Below, one piece after another: positions 35,974 through 44,315 of a stretch of 64,000 nt of DNA. The DNA comes from Solirubrobacteraceae bacterium. Its GTDB lineage: Bacteria; Actinomycetota; Thermoleophilia; Solirubrobacterales; Solirubrobacteraceae. Every line of letters starts with the position of its first letter. Within the stretch, counting starts at the first letter, position 1. The notes below the pieces were generated by a model, which was not told the origin of the DNA, did not search any database, and saw nothing but the letters and a program-made list of their open reading frames with translations. Position numbers and translations under genes: made by a program. Location of the stretch: the NCBI GenBank assembly GCA_017882455.1, contig JADGPL010000015.1, positions 24,032 to 88,031 on the forward strand, given 5' to 3'.

Positions 35974-36458
35974 GTGCCCGCACCCTCACAGGCCCGACCC
36001 CAAGGACCGTCCAAGGAAGCTGTCAATCGGAGTGGTCGCCTAATCGCCGATCTGCTCGTGGACCGGCGTCTTCCAGAGCGCGAGCGGGCGGGCATCTTTG
36101 AGGCTACGCCGGCGGGGGAGATCAACCAGGAGTTTGAGATGATCGACTGGTGGAGAGGGCTGCATGCCAGGCCCTTGACTTCCGTAAGCGCCAACTTGCG
36201 TCACTACACGACATCCCTGCCCGTGAGGCGAACGTCGATGATCGCTTTGGCGAGGACTACGACGCGGCTTTGGCCGCCTATGCGGCAGCCGAGGAGACGT
36301 ATAGAGGTCGCGACGACATAGAGGTCGTGCTCTTGGGCGCTGATTCGATCGAGACGATCAAGAAGACCCACTCGAGCTATTTCAGTACGCGCGAGGAGGG
36401 CTTCGAGCGTTTCTTCTCTGTGAGCGATTTGCTCGCTGCGACCCACCGCAGTAGCTAG
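35974..36458 (+). pseudogene. remnant of a RelA/SpoT-domain protein
   Basis: Two frames carry the ends of a (p)ppGpp-synthetase-like protein with its middle missing. Frame one (from GTG 35974) has SKEAVNRSGRLIADLLV then DWWRGLHARPLTSVSANL, matching the N-terminal part (SKxxVNxAG ... NNWRSxHxxPLNxxxxxLR) of RelA/SpoT-domain proteins. A second frame (from about 36150) has YDAALAAYAAAEETY, DDIEVVLLGADSIETI and THSSYF, matching the C-terminal part (VVLVSVDSxxALRxAYPNYF). The catalytic core of roughly 100 residues between them is absent and the frame changes. Not a functional synthetase; a sequence or assembly error cannot be excluded. Confidence 0.6.
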
Positions 36459-36477
36459 GCCTCCTCAGCGTCCGCGC

Positions 36478-37461
36478 TCAGCCGGCCGCGAACGGCAGCT
36501 GGAGGACCTCGGCGCTCGCGCCGTCCTCGCCGACCTCGAGCACGCTCCCGGGCTCGGCCTCGCGACGCACGAGGGCCAACGCGATCGGGCCGAAGGCGGG
36601 GGAGATGGCGCTGCTCCCGATCCGGCCGACCTCGCGCTCGCCGAGCCGCAGCGTCTCGCCCGTCGCAGCCGGACCCGACAGGCGCAGCCCGCGCAGATGG
36701 CGGTTGGGCTTGCCCTTGTAGAAGAGGCGCGCGACGGTCTCCTGTCCGACGTAGCAGCCCTTGGTGAAGCTGACTGCGCGCTCGTTGAGGCCGGCCTCCT
36801 GGGGGATGACGCTGTCGTCGAGCTCGAATCCGTAGCGCGGGCGCCCGCGTTCGAGGCGCAGGCACTCGGCTGCCTCCTCGCTCACGTCCGCCGCCCCGCG
36901 CTCGCGCAGGGCGGCGGCGAGCTGCTCGGTGTCGGCGGCTTCGCAGATCAGGTCGACTCCGACATCTGTGCGGACGGCGCGCGCAGCGATCCCGTCGATC
37001 GCGGTCTCGGTGTGGGCGTGCTCGCTCGCGGGCAGCTCCTCGACGCCGGCGACGGCGGCGGCGTCGGGCCCGATCAGCGACAGCAGCCCGCACTCGAGCG
37101 TGCGCTTGTGCAGCTCGACGTCGTAGCCGACCTTGAAGCGGCGGATCATGTCGAACAGCGCCTGCAGGGTCGAGCGCTCGGTGTCGAGCAGCAGCTCGGT
37201 GGGGGCTCCCTGTGCCTCGGAGCCGACGGCGAGGATGCGCAGGTCGCCGAGCATCTTGCCCTTGTGGGTCAGGAACGCCGCATAGCGGCCTTCCCCGGGC
37301 TGGAGCGTGGCCAGCTCGTTGGTGACCTGGCCGTTGAGGAACTCGACGGCGCCGGCGCCTGTGAGGGCGAGCTTCCCCCGCTCGGAGCGATCCAGCAGCC
37401 CGCAGCCCCTGCTCAGCGCGTCGTGCTCGGCCTGGAGCGTGTGGGTGTCGGTGCTGGCCAC
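36478..37461 (-). CDS. ygfZ: YgfZ/GcvT-like folate-binding protein
   Basis: A 327-residue aminomethyltransferase-fold protein that supports iron-sulfur cluster assembly/repair by binding folate. The family-defining KGCYVGQETVAR (about residues 242-253) with its conserved Cys is present, preceded by GFELDDSVIPQEAGLNE. Length matches YgfZ rather than GcvT (about 370). GTG 37461 is preceded by TATTCT 7 bases earlier, so the mRNA should be leaderless. Divergent from the 37495 gene. Confidence 0.92.
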   Translation of the reverse strand: MASTDTHTLQAEHDALSRGCGLLDRSERGKLALTGAGAVEFLNGQVTNELATLQPGEGRYAAFLTHKGKMLGDLRILAVGSEAQGAPTELLLDTERSTLQALFDMIRRFKVGYDVELHKRTLECGLLSLIGPDAAAVAGVEELPASEHAHTETAIDGIAARAVRTDVGVDLICEAADTEQLAAALRERGAADVSEEAAECLRLERGRPRYGFELDDSVIPQEAGLNERAVSFTKGCYVGQETVARLFYKGKPNRHLRGLRLSGPAATGETLRLGEREVGRIGSSAISPAFGPIALALVRREAEPGSVLEVGEDGASAEVLQLPFAAG

Positions 37462-37468
37462 TGTTTCG

Positions 37469-37474
37469 AGAATA
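37469..37474 (-). promoter_or_regulatory. -10 element of ygfZ, leaderless
   Basis: TATTCT on the minus strand ends 7 bases before GTG 37461. The opposing -10 of the divergent gene is only 7 bases away. Confidence 0.48.
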
Positions 37475-37481
37475 GCCACGC

Positions 37482-37487
37482 TAGGCT
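37482..37487 (+). promoter_or_regulatory. -10 element of the 37495 gene, leaderless
   Basis: TAGGCT ends 7 bases before ATG 37495. With ygfZ this makes two back-to-back leaderless promoters in a 33-bp gap. Confidence 0.48.
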
Positions 37488-37494
37488 TCGGTCC

Positions 37495-37857
37495 ATGGGC
37501 CTCGCCGACACGTTTGAGCGGATCGTGGATTCGCTGCCCGAGGACTGGACCGATCTGGAGCTCGACCTGAGGATCGCCGACGAGTCGCGCTACGTGGAGA
37601 CGGCGCTGTACCTGGCCACATGCAACGCGCGTCCCTACTCCCACCACGACTGGCACTGGCGGCTGCTGGTGGCCCACAACTTCGGCCATGCGGCAGCTCC
37701 CCAAGCGGTTCACGCCGCCCTGCGCCTGCTGGACGAAGCCGGCGTCGAGGGGGAGATGGCGCTGCGCGAGACCCGCAGCGGTCGCGTGGAGGTCACCCAG
37801 ATGTGGGGGCGCCCGCAGTCCGTGCGCGAGGAGCTTCGCCGCCTGCGGGCCCAGTAG
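37495..37857 (+). CDS. hypothetical protein
   Basis: A 120-residue acidic soluble protein, not recognised. It starts MGLADTFERIVDSLPEDW and has a strand-rich centre (LELDLRIADESRYVETALYLAT) containing HHDWHW with three His. C-terminal half is helical with many Arg. The next gene starts immediately after its stop (TAGATG), so they form an operon. No function can be assigned; no Cys-based metal site is seen apart from the single Cys of TCNARPYSHH. Confidence 0.65.
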   Translation: MGLADTFERIVDSLPEDWTDLELDLRIADESRYVETALYLATCNARPYSHHDWHWRLLVAHNFGHAAAPQAVHAALRLLDEAGVEGEMALRETRSGRVEVTQMWGRPQSVREELRRLRAQ

Positions 37858-38226
37858 ATGGCGCGGGTGCTGGTGCTCACCGCCGACCTGTTGTTCGGCT
37901 CGAGGGTCCAGGGCGACTTGGCGGCGGCGGGCAACGAGGTGGAGCTGCTCGGCGACGGCGATCGGCTGAGCGCGCGCCTGGCGGATGCGGACGCGCCGCG
38001 GGCGGAGGTGCTGGTAGCGGACCTCACCGATGAGCGTCTCGACGCTGCGGCGATCGTCGCCGCGCTCGCCGCGGCCGGTGAGCTGGAGCACGTGCGCACG
38101 CTGGCCTTCTACTCCCATGTCGACGTGGCCGCCCGCGAACGGGGCGAGGCGGCGGGCTTCGAGCTGATCGTGCCCCGCTCGCGCATGGCGCGGGAGGGCG
38201 CTGAGCTGGTAGCGCGGCTGGCCTGA
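37858..38226 (+). CDS. hypothetical receiver-like protein
   Basis: A 122-residue protein with alternating strand-helix units: MARVLVLTADLLFGSRVQGDL, EVLVADLTDERLDAAAIVAA, TLAFYSHVDVAARERGEAAGF and ELIVPRSRMAREGAELVA. The arrangement resembles a response-regulator receiver fold, with VLVADL at the usual phospho-Asp strand and FYSH and ELIVPRS at the later strands. The canonical acidic pair and conserved Lys are not clear, so phosphorylation is doubtful. Start ATG directly abuts the previous stop. Perhaps a pseudo-receiver signalling protein (inference). Confidence 0.62.
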   Translation: MARVLVLTADLLFGSRVQGDLAAAGNEVELLGDGDRLSARLADADAPRAEVLVADLTDERLDAAAIVAALAAAGELEHVRTLAFYSHVDVAARERGEAAGFELIVPRSRMAREGAELVARLA

Positions 38227-38227
38227 G

Positions 38228-38746
38228 TCAGGCCGAGGCGGAGGCCGCGCCAGGCCGGCGCTCGACGGCCTGTCTGCACAGCAGCGGATGGTCTGCGCTG
38301 GCGCCCGGGCCGGGTTGGGCGCGCACGTCCCGGACCGACAGCGGCGCGCCGCAGCGCTCGCAAATGCGGTGCTCGTCGACGGCCCCGCCGCAGTCGCGGT
38401 GTTCGAGCAGCACCGGCGGCCCGGCGGGCGGCTGGGCGTGCTTGTCGCCCCACTTCATCAGGGCCACCACTGTGGGCCACAGGTCGAGCCCCTTCTCGGT
38501 CAGGCGGTATTCGTAGCGCTGGGGACGCTCGTGGTAGAGCCGGCGCTCGAGCACGCCGTGATCGAGCAGCCGGATGAGGCGCGTCTGCAGGACGTTTCGG
38601 GCGATTCCCAGGTCCTCCTGGATCTCGTCGAAGCGGCGCAGCCCGAGGAAGACGTCGCGCACGATCAGCAGCGACCAGCGCTCGCCCACCACCTCGAGGG
38701 CGCCGGCGATGGAGCAGGTTTGGCTTGTGTACTGGTTTCCGAGCAT
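38228..38746 (-). CDS. HxlR-family transcriptional regulator
   Basis: A 172-residue winged-helix regulator. CSIAGALEVVGERWSLLIVRDVFLG (residues 11-35) is the HxlR signature with its N-terminal Cys, then RFDEIQEDLGIARNVLQTRLIRL (recognition helix) and YEYRLTEKG. After the domain, a C-terminal extension CGGAVDEHRICERCG (Cys near 130, 140 and 143) could bind a metal; most HxlR proteins lack it. Its divergent neighbour is a truncated thioesterase; a normal target is not apparent. Convergent with the 37858 gene. Confidence 0.88.
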   Translation of the reverse strand: MLGNQYTSQTCSIAGALEVVGERWSLLIVRDVFLGLRRFDEIQEDLGIARNVLQTRLIRLLDHGVLERRLYHERPQRYEYRLTEKGLDLWPTVVALMKWGDKHAQPPAGPPVLLEHRDCGGAVDEHRICERCGAPLSVRDVRAQPGPGASADHPLLCRQAVERRPGAASASA

Positions 38747-39019
38747 GACCTGAACGAATGCGGCATCGCGGCGACGCTGCTGGACTCCTGCATGGGCTGC
38801 GCGGTGCACACCACGCTCGAGGCCGGCGTGGCCTACACCACGGCCGATCTGCAGGCCCGCTACATCCGCGCGATGGGCGCCACCACCGGCAGGGTGCTGG
38901 CGGAGGGCCGGGTCGTGCACGGGGGCCGGCGCACGGCCACGGCCGAGGGACGTCTGTTCGTGGAGTCGGACGAGACGCTGATCGCGCACGGCAGTACGGG
39001 CTGCATCATCTTTCGCTGA
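38720..39019 (+). pseudogene. 5'-truncated PaaI-type thioesterase
   Basis: The frame encodes the latter two-thirds of a hot-dog thioesterase: GIAATLLDSCMGCAVHTTL, AGVAYTTADLQARYIRA and GRVVHGGRRTATAEGRLF, the family core. Normally about 40-50 residues plus the VHGG loop precede this; here the sequence immediately before GIAAT is the start region of the divergent HxlR gene. In-frame TTG 38720 is the closest possible start. The catalytic-loop residues upstream of GIAATLLDS are missing. Most likely inactive, unless the shortened form is translated. Confidence 0.6.
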
Positions 39020-39117
39020 GCGGGCGACCAGCGAGGAGGGGCGATGAGGCACCATGCCAGCGAAAGCGCTGTCCCGCGTGCGCACACGCGCGCGCGCGGG
39101 TCGCCCCTTTGAGTTGA

Positions 39118-39705
39118 TCAGCTCGGCATGGTGGCCGCGCCCCCGCCGAGCTCGGCGCGGCTCGCCTCGAGTGGATCGAGTGGCACGAGCGCGGCGTTGG
39201 GCAGGCGCTCGAAGCGCACGGCTCCGCGAACGGCGAAGGCGGCGCGGATGGCCATCCCGTGGCAGACGACGAGCGCGGGCAGCTCGTGGCGTTCGATCTC
39301 CTCCAGGGCCGCGCCCACCCGCACCTCCTGCTGGGCGAAGGACTCGCCGCCGGGGAAGGCGAAGCCTGGCTGCGCGGCGGCGAAGGCGTCGAACAGCCCG
39401 GGGGCTTCGCCGCGCACGTCGGCGAACGTGCGATCGGTCCAGTCGCCCGCGTCGGTCTCCATCAGCCGCGCATCCTCGACTGGCTGCAGGCCGATCCTGC
39501 GCGCGACGACGTCGGCCGTTTCCCGGGCCCTCAGCAGGGGGCTGCACCACAGCGCGCGGAAGTCGTAGCCTGCGGCCCGCTCGGCGAGCTCGCCCGCCTG
39601 GGCTCGGCCGGTGTCATTCAGGGGTATCTGCTGCTGACCCTGGAAGCGGCCCTCGTGGTTGTAGGCGGTCTCGCCGTGGCGCGCGAGGTACACGCCGCAC
39701 CCCAT
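39118..39705 (-). CDS. histidine phosphatase (phosphoglycerate-mutase-like)
   Basis: A 195-residue histidine-phosphatase superfamily protein. YLARHGETAYNHEGRFQG gives the active-site His and Arg (about residues 7-15), with SPLLRARETADVV, GGESFAQQEVRV and VVCHGMAIRAA (second His) following. Such proteins hydrolyse small phosphates rather than interconvert phosphoglycerates. It follows katG by 29 bases and may be transcribed with it. Start 39705 gives the usual MGCGVYLARHGET. Confidence 0.9.
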   Translation of the reverse strand: MGCGVYLARHGETAYNHEGRFQGQQQIPLNDTGRAQAGELAERAAGYDFRALWCSPLLRARETADVVARRIGLQPVEDARLMETDAGDWTDRTFADVRGEAPGLFDAFAAAQPGFAFPGGESFAQQEVRVGAALEEIERHELPALVVCHGMAIRAAFAVRGAVRFERLPNAALVPLDPLEASRAELGGGAATMPS

Positions 39706-39734
39706 GGCGGGGCGCAGGTTGGCGGTGTGCTCGG

Positions 39735-41948
<2,214 letters not shown>

Positions 41949-42125
41949 TCACGCTGGTCGGTTTCTCGTCGCGTTGGCCGCTCTGCTCCAGAGCCCCTGC
42001 GGACGGCCGGGGGACCGGCGCCCTCGGCAAGCAACGAGGGTACTGATGCAAGCAGGATCGAGGCGTAATCCCGGAGTGACCTCTGGACTTTTATCGCGGT
42101 GAGCCAGGGCTGCATGCGGCCCTGG

Positions 42126-42149
42126 CCGGTAGGCGCATGCGCCTACCGG
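42126..42149. repeat. perfect 24-bp palindrome
   Basis: CCGGTAGGCGCA followed directly by its reverse complement, so all 24 bases are self-complementary with no spacer. It lies about 200 bases upstream of katG and 106 bases beyond the downstream gene. It could be an operator (two-fold symmetric dimer site) or a terminator-like or extruding hairpin. No second copy was noticed in this window. Confidence 0.75.
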
Positions 42150-42218
42150 AACGGCATCATCCGGCGGCTCCCGGAGTCCAGCCGGCGAGCTGCGCTCTTC
42201 AGCCGGGAGCGATGAGTC

Positions 42219-42244
42219 TCCAGCTCCTGGGCTCGGGAGCTGGA
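42219..42244 (-). terminator. hairpin after the quinone-oxidoreductase gene
   Basis: TCCAGCTCC and GGAGCTGGA form a 9-bp stem around an 8-base loop, 11 bases beyond the stop codon of the gene ending at 42255. There is no T-run. Confidence 0.45.
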
Positions 42245-42254
42245 GCTTCGCGGC

Positions 42255-43172
42255 TCAGGGCAGCAGCACGATCTTTCCGTGGGTATGGCGCTCGGCCAGC
42301 TCGCGGTAGGCGTCGCGAACCTCATCCAGCGGGAAGGTGCGCGCGATGGGGATCTCGAGGCTTCCGTCGGCTGCGAGATCCGCGATCTGGGCGAGCAGCG
42401 GCGCGGTGGCGATCGCGTGTGTGCCCTGCGCGTGCACGCCGAGTCGCTCCACCGCCCCGTAGTCGATGATCGTGTTGATCCTCTGCGGGGCGACACCCAG
42501 CTCGATCGCCAGATCGACGTAGCCGCCGCCGAAGGTGTCGATGAACGCGTCGATCGAGCCGCCGGTCGCATCGCGAATCCGCTCGGCCTGTCCCTCGCCG
42601 TAGGTCACCGGAACGATGCCGTGGCGGCGCAGCCAGTCGTGGTTGCTCTCGCCCGCCAGGCCGATCACGCTCGCGCCGGTGCGCTGCGCGAGCTGGACGG
42701 CGATCGACCCCACACCGCCCGCCGCGCCCGAGACCACGACCGTCTCACCTGCCCGCGGAGCGACCGCGTCAACCGAGGCGTAGGCGGCGAGTCCCGCGAC
42801 GAACAGCGACCCCGCCACCTCCCAAGAGAGCGAAGCCGGCTTGGGGATCAGCTGATCGCTCGGCACCACCACGAGCTCTGCGTGGCTCGCGCGCTGCTCG
42901 GTCCAGCCGAGCACCTCCTCCCCGACGGCGAACCCGCTCACGTCCGCGCCGAGCGCCTGCACCACGCCGGCAAGATCGGTGCCCTCGCCGGATGGGAACG
43001 TCGCCGGCCAGCGCTCGTGGAGGCGCCCCTCGCGGATCGCGATCTCGCCGGGATTGATCCCGGCCGCCTTGACCGCCACCAGCACCTCGCCCGGACCCGC
43101 CACTGGATCCTCGACCTCGCGCACCTCCAGCACGTCGACCCCGCCGTACTCGTCGAACCGCACTGCTCTCAT
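42255..43172 (-). CDS. NADPH:quinone oxidoreductase (zinc-free MDR family)
   Basis: A 305-residue medium-chain reductase. MRAVRFDEYGGVDVLEV, GINPGEIAIREG and SGAAGGVGSIAVQLAQ (NADP-binding, near residue 150) mark the quinone-oxidoreductase group; catalytic-zinc Cys/His residues of alcohol dehydrogenases are absent. AAGGAGATGAC precedes the ATG. Shares a fold with Ccr but lacks its long specific inserts. Single gene, divergent from the broken P-loop gene. Substrate unknown. Confidence 0.9.
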   Translation of the reverse strand: MRAVRFDEYGGVDVLEVREVEDPVAGPGEVLVAVKAAGINPGEIAIREGRLHERWPATFPSGEGTDLAGVVQALGADVSGFAVGEEVLGWTEQRASHAELVVVPSDQLIPKPASLSWEVAGSLFVAGLAAYASVDAVAPRAGETVVVSGAAGGVGSIAVQLAQRTGASVIGLAGESNHDWLRRHGIVPVTYGEGQAERIRDATGGSIDAFIDTFGGGYVDLAIELGVAPQRINTIIDYGAVERLGVHAQGTHAIATAPLLAQIADLAADGSLEIPIARTFPLDEVRDAYRELAERHTHGKIVLLP

Positions 43173-43217
43173 GTCATCTCCTTGGGTCGTGTCCTCGCGA
43201 TCATCGCCTGCCTTGCG

Positions 43218-43467
43218 ATGATCTCACCCCGAATCGCATTGTCCGCTGCAAATGTCTCTGCGCTTGTCCTCATAGGGCCACCCGGCTCGGGGAAGTCCTC
43301 GGCCTTGGAGGCGCTGGCTTGCGGCGGTCCTGCAGATCCAGCGCGAGGGCATCGACCTGCTGATCGACACCGATGGGCGCGACGCAGGCGGCGTCGCCGA
43401 GCGGCTCGTGCAGGAGATGGGCAATCGCGGATTCGTCCCCTCGCCGGCGGACCAGCGAGAAGCTCCC
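43218..43467 (+). pseudogene. remnant of a P-loop nucleotide/acid kinase
   Basis: The frame from ATG 43218 reads SALVLIGPPGSGKSSALEAL, a perfect Walker A in its proper N-terminal context, then goes out of frame. In the next frame (from about 43318) LAAVLQIQREGIDLLIDTDG and VAERLVQEMGNRGF look like the C-terminal part of such a protein. The 60 to 100 residues expected between them are missing and the frame shifts by one. It is probably a deleted and dead gene, located between the quinone oxidoreductase and a secreted protein. Confidence 0.5.
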
Positions 43468-43469
43468 GA

Positions 43470-44234
43470 TTATCCGAGCGGGTCTTCCAGGGCGACGTCG
43501 GTGCGCTGTCCCGCGAGGATGCTGAACGGTGCCGACGCGTCCAGCGCCGGCGCTTGTGCCACCGCGGTCGCTGCCGTATAGCTGCCGGGCGGGAGGGCAA
43601 ACACCGCGGTGCCGCCCTCTGGCAAGTCTTCCGCGCTTGCGAACGGCGCCCCACCCGCAGCGTCGACGGAGAGCTGTATGCCCGGACACCAATCCGGCGC
43701 CTTGGCCAGCTGCGGGTAGACACGCACGGCGACCCATCCATCCCCGGCGGGGAGGCTCGGTTCGCTCACCACTCCCGATGTGGTGCCGGGCGGGCATGGA
43801 CACGGCAGCGAGCTCACCCCCGGGCAGATCGGACCGTCCACGGGGATCGGGTTCTGACGTGGGCTCTGGTCAGCTCCGGACGCGGGCGTGCTGGTGGCGG
43901 TACTCGTCCCGACGGTGGTGGCGCCACCCGCTCCAGAGGACGTCGTGGGAGCCGCGTGGCGCCTGGCCCAGGCAATGCGCCTTGCCCGGGCCACGCATCT
44001 CGCGCGCCGCTTCCCTTCGTGCTCGCGGGCGCACCTCCTCAGGGCCTTCGACAGGCTCCACGACGTGCTCCCACCGGACGCTGCTGTGTGCCCAGTCGTC
44101 TCGACCGAGCCGCTGGCGGCATGTGCCACGGCGGCGGAAGGCATGGCAGCGCTCGTCAGCGCGAGAGCCAGCACGAGGAGTGAGGCTCTGCTGCGAAAGC
44201 CCCCACGGATCGGAGCGCGTTTGCGCTGATACAC
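43470..44234 (-). CDS. secreted hypothetical protein
   Basis: A 254-residue exported protein. After a basic start (VYQRKRAPIRGGFRSRASLL) a hydrophobic stretch LVLALALTSAAMPSAAVAHA forms a signal peptide. The middle has a basic ALRRCAREHEGKRRARCVARARR segment containing two Cys and then an Ala/Thr/Ser-rich linker; the C-terminal half with SLPCPCPPGTTSG and a beta-rich domain (AVRVYPQLAKAPDWCPGIQLSVD) ends at a TAA. Start GTG 44234 fits the -10 at 44242-44247. Function unknown; the C-terminal strands resemble carboxypeptidase-regulatory or Ig-like domains only loosely. Confidence 0.6.
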   Translation of the reverse strand: MYQRKRAPIRGGFRSRASLLVLALALTSAAMPSAAVAHAASGSVETTGHTAASGGSTSWSLSKALRRCAREHEGKRRARCVARARRIAWARRHAAPTTSSGAGGATTVGTSTATSTPASGADQSPRQNPIPVDGPICPGVSSLPCPCPPGTTSGVVSEPSLPAGDGWVAVRVYPQLAKAPDWCPGIQLSVDAAGGAPFASAEDLPEGGTAVFALPPGSYTAATAVAQAPALDASAPFSILAGQRTDVALEDPLG

Positions 44235-44241
44235 GACCGCC

Positions 44242-44247
44242 AAGGTA
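44242..44247 (-). promoter_or_regulatory. -10 element of the 43470-44234 gene, leaderless
   Basis: TACCTT on the minus strand ends 7 bases before GTG 44234, which has no ribosome site, supporting that start. Confidence 0.42.
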
Positions 44248-44302
44248 CAGCAAGCCGTGGCGCCAGTTGTTGGGGCCCCGTGAAGGGTTGGGCGGCCCGT
44301 CA

Positions 44303-44308
44303 TAGACT
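44303..44308 (+). promoter_or_regulatory. -10 element of fbiC, leaderless
   Basis: TAGACT ends 7 bases before ATG 44316. The alternative ATG at 44310 would be only 1 base from this element, so 44316 is preferred. Confidence 0.5.
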
Positions 44309-44315
44309 CATGCCC

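Noticed and set aside
36697..37494. Plus-strand frame opposite ygfZ extending the 37495 gene upstream
   Set aside because: Antisense to ygfZ; the -10 at 37482 and ATG 37495 set the real start.
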